DNA from: Pseudomonadota bacterium | GTDB taxonomy: Bacteria; Pseudomonadota; Gammaproteobacteria; Steroidobacterales; Steroidobacteraceae | NCBI GenBank assembly: GCA_023391815.1 | Contig: JAEWAF010000118.1 | Location: 1-64,000 of the forward strand | Direction: 5' to 3' | DNA: 64,000 nt | Part shown: in pieces, positions 1 to 9,166 of the stretch | Layout of the letters: the number at the start of each line of letters is the position of its first letter | Numbering within the stretch: the stretch's first letter is position 1 | Notes under the pieces: generated by a model | Database searches by the model: none | What the model saw: the letters and a program-made list of their open reading frames with translations, nothing else | Told to the model about the DNA's origin: nothing | Made by a program: the position numbers and the translations under genes

Positions 1-475
1 TCAGCAGCAGTTCGTTCGCGATCCGCTCTTGACCCCACACGGGATTCTCGGCTGCCATTCGTCGGCTCAGGTCGCGGAGGTCTTTCGGAATCGGCGGCCG
101 TCCAGCTCGCGACTTCCATCGCCAAAAGAGTCGGAAGCCCACCCTGTGCCAGCCGATGGGCGTCTCCGGTCGCACCACTACGAGAGCGCTACGCCAATCG
201 AAACAGCGCGAGAGCAGCGCTAACCTCACTCGAGTTGCGGCATCCACCCGCCTCGGCTTCGCCCCGCGCTCCCGGTACAGCGCCAGCTGCCGCCGCAAAA
301 ACAATATCTCCGCCTCCAACGACTCGCGCGGCCGAAACAAGAGCCCGCACCATAGGAGCAGATCCCAGGCCAGTCGGACGAACATGGAGAACGCGCTCAG
401 CACGCCATGATCATGCCACAGTTGCGCCCGCCCGCCATTTCAGAGGCCATTATCGAATTTTTTGCGGAGGACAAC
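1..475 (-). mobile_element. Remnant of integrase-core (rve) insertion sequence, 5' part
   Basis: This is a decayed copy of the element better preserved at 9167-9985. On the minus strand it begins near 407 with the same N-terminal coding sequence (start ATGATCATGG, then residues resembling RLAWDLL and a leucine-rich stretch), and the DNA stays alignable to position 1, where the window cuts it. Several frameshifts break the reading frame. The outer end near 456-475 carries the motif GCGGAGGACA, shared with the copies at 9969-9985 and 11310-11328, so it is probably close to the real element terminus. The copy is non-functional. Family placement (DDE integrase-core transposase) rests on the sister copy. 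Confidence 0.7.
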
Positions 476-682
476 TGCATCGAAGGTCAATGAGGGCGCG
501 ATGAAGGCGCCGAGCACACCTTGAATCGCAGCCACGGCAAAGAAACCATTGCCGCAATCCTTGGCGGTCTTCTCCGCGTCCTCTCGCATCTGGAGATTCG
601 CGCTGGATCGACACGACGGAACGTCTGTGACAGGGCTTTGCCACCGGACAACATCCCACTACATTGGGCCCTCCACCCGATA

Positions 683-934
683 CTATCGCGATCTATCCGC
701 GGATCTCTTGCATTGAGTTGGATTGTCCTTGCAGAGATCGTTAGTGAACGTCTTGCAGGTATCGGATGTGCCTGCGTGGAACACTTTGCATGATGATCCA
801 TCGCTTTTGTACTCGGCGCAGGCGGATGCACAAGTGGCTTCCATTCCCCGATCCGCTGTGATTGCTGTTCCAACTCCGGCGGTGTAGCACCCAGATAAGC
901 CTGAAATTGCAAGAAGAAGAATCAAATGGCGCAT
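683..934 (-). CDS. Small Cys-rich lipoprotein (third of three tandem paralogues)
   Basis: An 83-residue predicted lipoprotein. The N-terminus (MRHLILLLAISGLSGC) is a short signal peptide ending in a lipobox LSGC, so the mature protein should be lipidated and membrane anchored. The start was placed at the ATG at 934, preceded by GAAAGAG, and not at the upstream TTG. The mature part has the spacing C-x3-C-x9-C-x10-C, the same as the two genes upstream on this strand, followed by two more cysteines. I do not recognise a named family. The conserved cysteines suggest disulfides in the periplasm or at the surface. Function unknown. Confidence 0.75.
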   Translation of the reverse strand: MRHLILLLAISGLSGCYTAGVGTAITADRGMEATCASACAEYKSDGSSCKVFHAGTSDTCKTFTNDLCKDNPTQCKRSADRSR

Positions 935-965
935 TCTATTGCTCTCTTTCAAAAAAACAAATCAG

Positions 966-1289
966 CTAAAGACAAGCCATGCCTGGGGCTGCGCTGGCAC
1001 CCCAGGGGCTCTGCGCCTCGCACCAACAGCCCTGCCCGAGTTTAAGCCCATCCGGGACATAGCACTGCCCAGCCTGTGAGCAACAGTGGTAGACGGCTCC
1101 ACCCATACAAGCTTCTGAAGCTTTGTCTGCATACTCCAGGCACGTTTCACCATCTTCGGCAAACACCTTGCAACCGACTCTGCAGCTTTGGCTGCCATCG
1201 AAGCCAACTACATTCGTCCACCATGTGCAGCTTGACAGCATCATCGAAATCGCCGCGATAGCTATTATTCGGAGAGCAGCTCTATGCAT
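966..1289 (-). CDS. Small Cys-rich lipoprotein (second of three tandem paralogues)
   Basis: A 107-residue predicted lipoprotein with signal peptide and lipobox LSSC. After the lipidated cysteine comes the pattern C-x3-C-x9-C-x10-C that also occurs in both neighbours, with DGETCLEYADKASEAC spanning the last two positions. The C-terminal extension adds about five more cysteines (around HCCSQAGQC and CWC), so this copy has the most potential disulfides. Its start overlaps the 3' end of the upstream paralogue by 25 bases, which suggests translational coupling in one operon. It matches no family I know. The overlap and shared pattern argue that it is real despite its size. Confidence 0.75.
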   Translation of the reverse strand: MHRAALRIIAIAAISMMLSSCTWWTNVVGFDGSQSCRVGCKVFAEDGETCLEYADKASEACMGGAVYHCCSQAGQCYVPDGLKLGQGCWCEAQSPWGASAAPGMACL

Positions 1290-1480
1290 CGCTCAGAGGC
1301 CCAAGAATGAAACTTCATACAAAGACCGCTCTGGTTATCCCAAACGCGGCAACTGGCCGAACAGTGATCGACGACCACGTCGTCTCGATCAAATTTGTTG
1401 GTACGGCCCACGGACGCACTCGCGCATCCTGCGAGTGAGACGCAAATCAGAAAAAGAGACAGACGCGATGGTAGTTTCAT
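1265..1480 (-). CDS. Small Cys-rich lipoprotein (first of three tandem paralogues)
   Basis: A 71-residue predicted lipoprotein, promoter-proximal in the three-gene set read on the minus strand. The signal peptide MKLPSRLSLFLICVSLAGC ends in a classical lipobox LAGC. The short mature part contains one copy of the C-x3-C-x9-C-x10-C motif (CSASC, then C, then C near the C-terminus) and little else, so it is the minimal version of the family. A transposase pseudogene lies immediately upstream (from 1669). Any promoter must fall in 1481-1668, where I see no confident -35/-10 pair. Function unknown. Confidence 0.75.
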   Translation of the reverse strand: MKLPSRLSLFLICVSLAGCASASVGRTNKFDRDDVVVDHCSASCRVWDNQSGLCMKFHSWASERCIELLSE

Positions 1481-1668
1481 TGTGGTCTTAATTCTCTCAA
1501 CATTAGTTCATGAGCGTACCGTCCCCAAGTTGTTATCTCCACTTAGTTAAGCGCAACAACAGTTCGATCCGAAGGCTGGTCCCGCCACCGTAAGTGCACA
1601 CACAACCGATTTCGGCGTGCTTCTTCGTGATCTGGTGTCTGATGCCGTAATGTCCGAAAACTCAGTCG

Positions 1669-2773
1669 TCATGCCGCTTCTCGATGATAGAAGTTGAGCA
1701 TTCCCCCAAGCCGCTCCCGCCGCGCTACTCGAGCACACAGATTGATAGGACCACCAGAACACTTCAGCAGGCGATTCTCTAGTCCCTGATGATTACGCTC
1801 TTCGTGATAATGCGCTACGTAGTGCGTCAGTGTGCGTTCAAGCGATGTCCTGCTGAAGAAAACCATCCGCCCGGTACACTCCGCCTTCACTGAGCGTACG
1901 AATCTCTCCGCATACGCGCTCAAATTTGGTGATCTCGGCGGCAGTCGGATCGGCTCGATCCGCTCTCGAGTGAGTGCCACGCGAAAGGCTGCGGAGTACT
2001 TGGTATCTCGATCCATGATCAGGAATCGCGTGCGCCGAAGGAAAGGTTCTTCGGCATCGGTGAGATTGCGCGCCATCTGCACCATCCACGCCTCGTGCGG
2101 ATGACGGGTAATTCCGGAGATCTTCACCGTTCGGCTTGCCAGGTCGAGCACAAACAGAACGTAGTACGTCACTAAGCCGCGCAGCGTGAGTACCTCGACT
2201 GTGAAGAAGTCCGTGGCCGCAATACTTTCCCAGTGCGCCTTGAGAAAGGTCGACCACGACGTGCGCTTTCCTCGTTCGGGCGCCGGATCGATGCCATGTT
2301 CGCTCAGTACATTCGCGATCGTCCCTCGGCCAACATCATGACCCCAGTTCGCCAGCGCGCCTTGAATTCGTGTATAGCCCCAAGATCGATTCTCCAGCGC
2401 CATGCGAACAATGAGCTGCGTGATCACCTGAATCGTTCGAGGGCGGCCAGGTCTACGGTGGTGGGTGTACGTCCATTTCTGTGCGACCAAGGCTCGATAC
2501 CACCGCATCAGCGTGTCCGGCGTGACCAACGTGTCGAGTTCGCTGAGCGCCCCTGCGACCCAACGCATACGCCCTCCGCGCGAGTCGACGGCGTTCGGCA
2601 TCGGTGAATTGAAGACGTTGACCGCCGAGCCGCTCCTTCAACAGCCGATTCTCCTCCTTGAGGTACTCGATTACCTCGAGCTGCCGACGATTGATCCAGC
2701 CGGCAAGCAGCGTCAGGAGAAAGTGTAGCGGCTGGATGGAACGAAGCATCGTCGTCAGTATAGCGGGATACAA
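1669..2773 (-). pseudogene. Integrase-core (DDE) transposase, frameshifted
   Basis: Two overlapping frames together give one transposase. The first frame (from 2773) holds a leucine-rich N-terminus and HTH-like start (INRRQLEVIEYLKEENRLLK). The second frame runs to the natural end at 1669 (HREAA). The catalytic triad of the rve domain is visible: D in AATDFFTVEV, D in IMDRDTKY, E in AYAERFVRS. The join GRKALSELDTLVTPDTL expected for the family is broken by a frameshift near 2555. Apart from that shift the gene looks nearly complete. It could be a decayed copy or one expressed by frameshifting, but the break lies well inside the N-terminal domain, which favours decay. Confidence 0.8.
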
Positions 2774-2872
2774 CTCATCGAGCGCGACTCCTCCTCGACT
2801 TGCAGTGGCCGTTCGAGTAATTGGACATTACGGGATCCAGCTTCTGTATTCGCAGCCCGATCACCGATCTTC

Positions 2873-2909
2873 TTGCCCGATTCTCTTGCCCGATTCTCTT
2901 GCCCGATCC
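2873..2909. repeat. 13-bp tandem repeat, about three units
   Basis: The unit TTGCCCGATTCTC occurs twice in perfect succession, followed by a third partial unit TTGCCCGATCCC. It lies in the roughly 300-base non-coding gap (2774-3080) between the transposase pseudogene and the lipoprotein gene. I see no other gene or clear signal in that gap. Confidence 0.85.
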
Positions 2910-3080
2910 CGGCTCACCGGTCGCTGACGATCAAATCAAATCTGGGCTGAGGCGCTCCCGGAGCACACACTGCGCATAGAGCGGCCAGCCAGACACGAAC
3001 GCCTTCGCACGACATCCTTCACGACTGACTCAACGTCGATACAACGATCATGTCGCCGTCGGATCGAACGCTCCGAACGC

Positions 3081-3773
3081 CTAGGACGACGAATGGCAGG
3101 CGAGCAGGCCCCGCGGTTCAATGAGCGCAAGCAACCCCGCGGATCGCCCGAGCGTCGAAAGATCCCACCTTGAGACATCCGTGCCGGGAACCCACCAATC
3201 GGCAGGCTCGTAGGCGATCACACCGCGGTCTCGATCAAAGACATAAATGATCTGCTCGCCCCGTCCGCCGACGCGGCAATCGCGTCCCTCGATCGGGCCC
3301 GCCGGTGCCGTCGGTCGTCGATCGGCGGATCGACAGTCGGAGACATACACAGCGGCGGCGCACTCGCCTCCGACCGAGCGCACGCATCCCTCGATGGTGA
3401 TCGTTGCACCTTCTGCCACGAACTTCGCGCCAGGCTTGATCTCGCCTGTCGCCGCGGCGAAGACCCGATGGAAGGTGCGCAGGCATGCGATCTCAGAGGT
3501 TGAGCAATCGAGGAGCGGCATCAGTTCCTTGGCCATCTTTTCGTACGACTGCTTGTCTTCGCCCGCCGCCTGCGTCGGTGCAGGCTCGCTGGTAAATCGC
3601 CGCCATCCATTCCGCTCGAAGCGCTCTCCATAAAACTGCTCCCCGGGATACCGGTACGTCGCCCCGGTGAACTCACATCGCGACGCCGGTCCCGTGGGCG
3701 ATGCGCACGAGGCGAGCAGTGCCGTGCTCGCAAGAACGAACAGATAGCGGCCTGCCGCACACATCGCGCCCAT
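3081..3773 (-). CDS. Lipoprotein of unknown function behind the RHS gene (candidate immunity or accessory protein)
   Basis: A 230-residue protein with a signal peptide and lipobox LLASC (cysteine at about residue 23). The start at 3773 has a strong upstream GAGGAG. The mature part holds about nine cysteines, in stretches such as CSTSEIACLRTF and EGCVRSVGGECAAAVYVSDC, and I match it to no family. It starts only 23 bases after the stop of the 1391-residue RHS protein and shares its strand. In polymorphic toxin loci the immunity gene normally sits just there. A lipidated, exported immunity protein would point to a target in the envelope. That role is inference. It may instead be a lipoprotein needed for RHS export or be unrelated. 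Confidence 0.7.
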   Translation of the reverse strand: MGAMCAAGRYLFVLASTALLASCASPTGPASRCEFTGATYRYPGEQFYGERFERNGWRRFTSEPAPTQAAGEDKQSYEKMAKELMPLLDCSTSEIACLRTFHRVFAAATGEIKPGAKFVAEGATITIEGCVRSVGGECAAAVYVSDCRSADRRPTAPAGPIEGRDCRVGGRGEQIIYVFDRDRGVIAYEPADWWVPGTDVSRWDLSTLGRSAGLLALIEPRGLLACHSSS

Positions 3774-3796
3774 CGTCTCAACTCCTCACCGAGCGG

Positions 3797-6700
3797 TTAC
3801 GGTGCTAGCAACTTCTTGGCCGCTTTATTGTACGGAATCTGATGAGCCTTCCCTAAAAGTTTGCCGCCTAGCCCGCCATTCTGGAAGAGTTCAGGCACCG
3901 AGCGCTCACCCGTCGATGAACGCCGTCCGTCTGGCGTCGGTCCCCAACCCGTCCAGTGGATGCCCTCGTGCACGAATGCCAGCGTTTGGAATGCCAGCAG
4001 AGCCTCCGTGCTCTGACCCTTGGCTTCGAAGAAGATCCCCTGCTTCAAAGTGATGACTCCGCCGTTGGTGTCTGCGCCGCCCGCCAAGTCCGCCCGAACA
4101 ATGACCTCGGCCTTGATCAAATTTCCGGCCACCTCGCCCGCAGTCACCGTGAACGACTTGTAACCTGGCACGCTCACAGTCACTGTCTTGTCCGGGTCTT
4201 TCATCAGCTTGTTAACGTCGTCCTCATAACGCTTTCTTGCCTCTTCGATCCGATCGCGCAACTTGCGACTTGCATTCTCCGGCACCTTGTCGATCTGGCA
4301 TTGCCAACCGCCGGAAGCCCATTGGCACGACATGCCGGTCGGATCCTTCGTGTTGCCCGGATCGTTCTTGGTATACGCGTAGAAATTGAGGTCATCCTCA
4401 TACCCAAGCGGATCAGACTGCACGAATCGTCCCAAGCTCGGCGAATAGAAGCGCGCCTTGTAATTATACAATCCAAGGCCACCGAGCCATGTCTGGCCTG
4501 TGAACTGATAGGCGCCTAAGTTGGTTGAGGCCGGTACGCCGTACGCATCGAACGAGTTGATCGCCAGAGGCTGACCTGCATTATCTGTTACCGCGATGAT
4601 GCTGCCTTGATGATTCGCGTGCAGCCAGCGGCGCGCGCCGGTTCCAGCGCCCTCGTACCAGACGATGGGCTCATCCTCCCCCACGCCGTGGACGTAGCGA
4701 CGCTTCAACTGACCCGCACTGTCGTACTCCGCCACTCGATTGAGCCCATCGTAATCGAGCACCGTGCCTTCAGGTGCGATCGTGCGCAGCCGTGATTTCG
4801 GATCGTGGCTGAAGCTTGCGTTGCCCGCGCTCGATGACACCATAAGGTTGCGCACGTCGTAGGCGTAGGTGACCGCACCTGCTGCGGTCATGTTGCCCCG
4901 GCCGTCATAGCCGAAACTCATCGGGGATCCCGCACTCGTCTCTGAATATTGGTTCAAAGCATTGGCCGAATAAGTGCGACTCACCACCGCTGATTCCGTG
5001 AAGGTATACGCGTTGTTGCTGGAGGTGCGTGTCACCATCTGATTGGCAGGGTTATAGCCAAAGCCCAGCGTTTGATCCCACGCGCCGCCCGCCAGATCTT
5101 GCGTCAGGCTCGTGAGCCGCCGCCCATCGTATCCATAGATCGTTTGCGTCCCATTGCCGCGCGCGAGCACCGTCCGCCGACCCAGGTTGTCGTAGCTGAA
5201 CGTCGCCAACACGCCAATACCCGAGGCTGCATCGTTCTCACGAATCGCGGCCAACTCCCCTGTGTTCAAGTAGTCATAGGTCACGAAGAAGCCGTCGTTC
5301 CACGTGAGTCGCTTACGCCGCCCGGCCTCATCGTATCGATACGTGAGCGTGCGGGCACCGTTGCCTTCGCTCAGCACACGGCCCAGTGCGTCGTAGGTAT
5401 GCGAGACCACGCCGCCACCGCTGTCAGTGGCACTCACCAGATTGCCGACGTTGTCGTAGACGTAGGTCACGTCCGCGTTGAGAGCGCCCGCGGTGCTAGG
5501 CAAGTCGGTAAAGGTTTTTTGGCCGAGGGCATCGTAGTAATAGTCGATCACCTGTCCATCCCGCAGCCGCTTGTGCCGAAGCAGCGAGCCTGCATCATAG
5601 GTGAGCATCTCGTAATCACTCGAGGATGGCGTCGCACCGTTGCCCGGCGTCGGGAAGATCGTCTTCCACAGTCGATCAAACCCATCATATTGATAGGTCG
5701 TGACATTGCCTTTGGCATCGGTGGCCGTGGCGACTTTGCCATTGGCACTGTACGTCTTGCTTTCATAATCGATCTGATTTGCGGTGCCGTAAGCGTTCTG
5801 CACCTTTCGCACCTGGCCCGCCGCATCATAGGTGAAGCGGGTGATCCGATCGGCGCCATAATCGCCCGTCGCGCTGAGCGTGCACGCGGATGAGGGCAGC
5901 GATGAAAAAGTCGCAGGATTCATGCGAACCGCCACGCACTCTTGCTGACCTGCAAGGTTATAGCTGTATTGCGTGACCGCTTGTGTGCTGCCGCCGATGA
6001 TGATGCGGGTCTTCGCCATCCGCCCGAGCGTGTCGTAGTCGGTTGCGCTCTGTCGCAGGACCGTCATCGCCGCAAGCGCGGCATCCGACTGACTGGTGGC
6101 GGTGCCCTCCTCAACGAGCGTTGCCTGACCGTCGCCGTTGTAAGTCGTCCGGGTCACACGAACCAGTAGCGGCCCGGGGCCGTCGGGATCCGTACTCATC
6201 GTCGCGGTCAACTCGCGCTTGGCGTTGTAGACATAGCGAGTGGTGTCGAGCGTGCCTGGCAACGGTCCATCGACCTTGATGAGATTGCCCACGCCGTCAT
6301 ACGTGTTGGTGACGGTTGAGATCACCGAACCATTGCCGGCGCGGATCGTCTCGCTGCTCACGAGCAAGTTACCGTCGTAGCCATAGGAGGTCACGATCTC
6401 ATCGGCGGTATTCAAGCAAGTCTGTTGGGTGCGGCAGGTGGATGTGGCGGTCAGCTTCCACACCGATGCGCCGGAGACCAGTTGCCCCGAGGCATTCTTG
6501 TACACGGCAGAGCGCTGTTCATAGGTATAGCGCGTCTGAGGCCGAATGCCGTTCGCACCGGCAGGCAGCGTCTTCGTCAGCATGCCACCGTGAGCCGGAT
6601 CGTAGGTATAGTCGGTGCGATTGCCCAAGGTGTCGATCGTGTAATCGGGCTTGTTACAGATCTTAGCCGTCGCGACCGTGCAGGCAGGATAATGCGCAGT

Positions 6701-7972
6701 CACCGGCGGTTCCGAGAGGCTGGATCCCGACTTTGCCGTCCGCTGCAACTGAGTCGGATTGCGCCGACTGTCATAGCTGTAGTCGGCACGGTCCCCTTCG
6801 GGTTGAATGACGCCGCTCACGCCACCTTCCTCCGGAACGCCGCTTCCAAAAGGGGCCTGCGGGAACAGACGGAAAATCGTTGCACGATTGAGCGCATCCG
6901 TCCGGGTTCGTGTGTCCGTCGCCGCACTCACCTTCAGCACTTGCCCGGCGGGGTTCGTCGAGGTGACCTCAACTGTCGTGCCAGAGGGCGCGCATCCGGT
7001 GGGCGTTCGCTGATAGTTCCACGTGCCCGCCGCATTCTGGAAGCTCTTGATGACGTACGGTGCACCCGAGCATGTGGTGGCCGGCCCTTGTGTCAAGGTA
7101 AACGAGCGGCCCGCTGCACTTGTGTAGGTCAAGGTTTGCGTCGAACCACTCACTTGCCAGCCCGTCGTTGTGATCGTCCGCCCCTCGGCGTCCACCGCGC
7201 TGTAGGGACCGCCACTGCCGACCGCCGTGACACTAACCTGCGGCCAGTTAACGGTGAGGCTTGTACACGTCGTCGCGGTCGGCGCGCAATAATCAACGGC
7301 AAGATTGAGTAACAATGCGCGGGTTGGCCAGCCGTAGCTTGTGTACTCGAAATGCAGTTGATACCCGGTTGAGCTGGTAATGGAGCGCGTGAAGTTGCCG
7401 CTGTAGGTGTACGTCAGTTGCACTCCGTCCGGCGCCGTAATCGATTCGAGCTTGGCCACCTCCGGCGCTCCCGTCCCGGACACAGGATCGTAATAATAGT
7501 AGTTACTCGGGATCGCGAGTGCCTTGGAGAAAGAGAACACGGTGCCATCGCGTGCGGTGAGCGTTATGGTGCTCGTTGTTTCAACCCACGACGATCCGTC
7601 ATAGGTCGCCGCCGAGGCGGTACCAGCCTTCTCCACCCGTTGACCCATCTTGAAGAAGTAGTTGCTGGTGGGACAAGGATGTCCACTGATCGGAATGCAT
7701 TCCTTGAACACCCCGCCCCCACGTGGCGTCCCGACATCGCCCGCGCCACTGAACGGTAGCGCCGCGTACGACAGCGCCGGCGCATCGATCGCACCGATGC
7801 TGAGCACGTCTCCGGCGAGCGTGAGCTGCCCGGAGAGCAGATCGACCCCTCGATCGTCGGTCATGAGCATTCGAGGCGGCGTGATGTCCGAGCTGACCTG
7901 CGAATACGCCGGGGGAGCCAAGCCCATCGCCAGCGCAAGCGCAAGCGCAAATCCTTTGAATCCAATGTTCAC
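3797..7972 (-). CDS. Exported RHS/YD-repeat protein with C-terminal HExxH domain
   Basis: A 1391-residue protein starting at GTG 7972 with a Sec signal peptide (cut after AYS at about residue 24). Residues about 380-1100 are YD repeats (GRL..YDALGR-type units). The RHS core closes with SLGRFVQSDPLGYEDDLN and NDPGNTKDPTGM near residue 1214. In RHS proteins the variable effector domain begins right after this signature. Here the tail is 177 residues and contains HEGIH (residues 1335-1339, bases 3956-3970), a HExxH zinc-metallopeptidase signature, followed by acidic residues in STGERSVPE that could supply a third ligand. I infer a metallopeptidase-like toxin or processing domain. The Sec signal and missing PAAR or VgrG parts argue against T6SS loading, so it may act at the cell surface. 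Confidence 0.85.
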   Translation of the reverse strand: MNIGFKGFALALALAMGLAPPAYSQVSSDITPPRMLMTDDRGVDLLSGQLTLAGDVLSIGAIDAPALSYAALPFSGAGDVGTPRGGGVFKECIPISGHPCPTSNYFFKMGQRVEKAGTASAATYDGSSWVETTSTITLTARDGTVFSFSKALAIPSNYYYYDPVSGTGAPEVAKLESITAPDGVQLTYTYSGNFTRSITSSTGYQLHFEYTSYGWPTRALLLNLAVDYCAPTATTCTSLTVNWPQVSVTAVGSGGPYSAVDAEGRTITTTGWQVSGSTQTLTYTSAAGRSFTLTQGPATTCSGAPYVIKSFQNAAGTWNYQRTPTGCAPSGTTVEVTSTNPAGQVLKVSAATDTRTRTDALNRATIFRLFPQAPFGSGVPEEGGVSGVIQPEGDRADYSYDSRRNPTQLQRTAKSGSSLSEPPVTAHYPACTVATAKICNKPDYTIDTLGNRTDYTYDPAHGGMLTKTLPAGANGIRPQTRYTYEQRSAVYKNASGQLVSGASVWKLTATSTCRTQQTCLNTADEIVTSYGYDGNLLVSSETIRAGNGSVISTVTNTYDGVGNLIKVDGPLPGTLDTTRYVYNAKRELTATMSTDPDGPGPLLVRVTRTTYNGDGQATLVEEGTATSQSDAALAAMTVLRQSATDYDTLGRMAKTRIIIGGSTQAVTQYSYNLAGQQECVAVRMNPATFSSLPSSACTLSATGDYGADRITRFTYDAAGQVRKVQNAYGTANQIDYESKTYSANGKVATATDAKGNVTTYQYDGFDRLWKTIFPTPGNGATPSSSDYEMLTYDAGSLLRHKRLRDGQVIDYYYDALGQKTFTDLPSTAGALNADVTYVYDNVGNLVSATDSGGGVVSHTYDALGRVLSEGNGARTLTYRYDEAGRRKRLTWNDGFFVTYDYLNTGELAAIRENDAASGIGVLATFSYDNLGRRTVLARGNGTQTIYGYDGRRLTSLTQDLAGGAWDQTLGFGYNPANQMVTRTSSNNAYTFTESAVVSRTYSANALNQYSETSAGSPMSFGYDGRGNMTAAGAVTYAYDVRNLMVSSSAGNASFSHDPKSRLRTIAPEGTVLDYDGLNRVAEYDSAGQLKRRYVHGVGEDEPIVWYEGAGTGARRWLHANHQGSIIAVTDNAGQPLAINSFDAYGVPASTNLGAYQFTGQTWLGGLGLYNYKARFYSPSLGRFVQSDPLGYEDDLNFYAYTKNDPGNTKDPTGMSCQWASGGWQCQIDKVPENASRKLRDRIEEARKRYEDDVNKLMKDPDKTVTVSVPGYKSFTVTAGEVAGNLIKAEVIVRADLAGGADTNGGVITLKQGIFFEAKGQSTEALLAFQTLAFVHEGIHWTGWGPTPDGRRSSTGERSVPELFQNGGLGGKLLGKAHQIPYNKAAKKLLAP

Positions 7973-8016
7973 AGTGTGTTCCGTTTAATGTTGTTCGAGC
8001 GCGGATCCGTGCAATG

Positions 8017-8547
8017 TCAGTCCAACAGCAGATCAAGCACGGCGGGCAGCCATGAGAGGTCTCGCACTTCGATATCGAACACCCTCGTCACCGGCCGATG
8101 CGTGCCATCGCCGGTATAGATCGCACGGACGGTGTAGTGGCCGGGCTCGACCCCCTGGAAGGAGATTCGAACGACGCCGTCGATCACGGGGGCAACACCC
8201 ACGAACACATCATTGAACGACAACGATACCGTTCCACTTGCGGAGGCCGAGCCGACGTTGAGGGCGAGGGTCACATCGCCCGCGCCGACCACGTTCAACG
8301 TCGCAGATTGCGGCGTCAACGTAGTGGGTGAGGACGCAGGCACGCCCGTCACTTGGTAACTCGATCGATTTCCAGCGGCATCGTAATGAATACTCTCAAC
8401 GGTCCCATTCATCGGCCCATTGCTGGTTTGGACCTCGCTCAATCGCCCGAGCGTATCGTAGGTGAACGTCGTGGAGTCCGCCTGGGCCACCGAGACGCCA
8501 GCCACACAGCCCAACACCACGGCACGCCGCCGATATCGTGAACGCAT
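8017..8547 (-). CDS. Short exported YD-repeat protein with Ig-like domain
   Basis: A 176-residue protein. I chose the ATG at 8547 because AGAGGAG precedes it and because MRSRYRRRAVVLGCVAGVSV makes a signal peptide ending AQA. Two YD-type units follow (FTYDTLGRLSEVQ and HYDAAGNRSSYQ), then a beta-rich Ig-like module with the pattern ATLNVVGAGDVTLALNVGSA and YTVRAIYTGDG. It sits 44 bases upstream of the large RHS gene in the same direction, so the two are probably co-transcribed. It resembles a cut-down RHS protein: a truncated relic, or a helper that binds the large one. Confidence 0.75.
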   Translation of the reverse strand: MRSRYRRRAVVLGCVAGVSVAQADSTTFTYDTLGRLSEVQTSNGPMNGTVESIHYDAAGNRSSYQVTGVPASSPTTLTPQSATLNVVGAGDVTLALNVGSASASGTVSLSFNDVFVGVAPVIDGVVRISFQGVEPGHYTVRAIYTGDGTHRPVTRVFDIEVRDLSWLPAVLDLLLD

Positions 8548-8618
8548 CGAGACTCCTCTTTGAACGACAGTGACGCTTGCGAGCAGTCGTTGGAGCGACT
8601 GACGCTTAGTGATGTTGG

Positions 8619-8732
8619 CTAGCGTTGAACAAAAGGTTGCAGCTTTACCCGAGGGGCGAGCACATGCCATGCCAGCGGCGCGACACCAAGCAACGATAAT
8701 CCCGCCAGCGCGCGCAGATTGAAAAGCTTCAT
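8619..8732 (-). CDS. Possible 37-residue membrane peptide ahead of the YD-repeat genes
   Basis: A short frame encoding MKLFNLRALAGLSLLGVAPL and 17 more residues, ending KLQPFVQR. It has a strong, well-spaced ribosome site (GGAAGGGAGCAGC before the ATG). The peptide is a single hydrophobic helix with a positively charged N-terminus, so it would be a small inner-membrane or exported peptide. It lies 71 bases upstream of the short YD-repeat gene on the same strand. The ribosome site is the main argument for it; no homologue is known to me. Confidence 0.45.
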   Translation of the reverse strand: MKLFNLRALAGLSLLGVAPLAWHVLAPRVKLQPFVQR

Positions 8733-8868
8733 GCTGCTCCCTTCCCTGCCTCATCGACATTCGAACCCAATCGTCTCTCGGCACTCGCGCCGAGGTTCAT
8801 TGTTTTTACAACCGCGACCGCGGTACGTTGCAGTCGCCGATTCCACTGTCAATTGCGCAACGAGTGAA

Positions 8869-9057
8869 TCAGGGTTTCGATGAACACGTACGAAGGAGCT
8901 CAAGTGATTCTCTCGACTGGTCTGCCGCCGCGCCGCTCACAGTCGCCAGCGTGCGCAACAGCATTCGTTGTATCGATGAGAGATCGATGGATTTTCCCGG
9001 GACCGGCATCGCGCCACTCACCAAACCCACGAGCACAGCACATACCGCACCCTTCAT
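8869..9057 (-). CDS. Possible small exported protein
   Basis: A 62-residue frame with ATG at 9057 preceded by TTGGAGAAACTGGT, a plausible ribosome site. The first 20 residues (MKGAVCAVLVGLVSGAMPVP) look like a signal sequence and the rest is hydrophilic. It lies between the RHS cluster and an IS remnant. I recognise no family. A chance frame in this gene-poor stretch cannot be excluded. Confidence 0.35.
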   Translation of the reverse strand: MKGAVCAVLVGLVSGAMPVPGKSIDLSSIQRMLLRTLATVSGAAADQSRESLELLRTCSSKP

Positions 9058-9166
9058 ACCAGTTTCTCCAACGAACGGATTCAAGCAAACATGACGATTG
9101 CAAAGACAACCCAAGCGCGATCATTGGCGCCGTCGCGCGGCTCACCGCAAGCCCGTTTCGCAGGCA

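Noticed and set aside
5072..5893. A 273-residue open frame on the plus strand
   Set aside because: It lies wholly inside the RHS gene on the opposite strand, has no ribosome site or domain, and its composition is that of antisense YD repeats.
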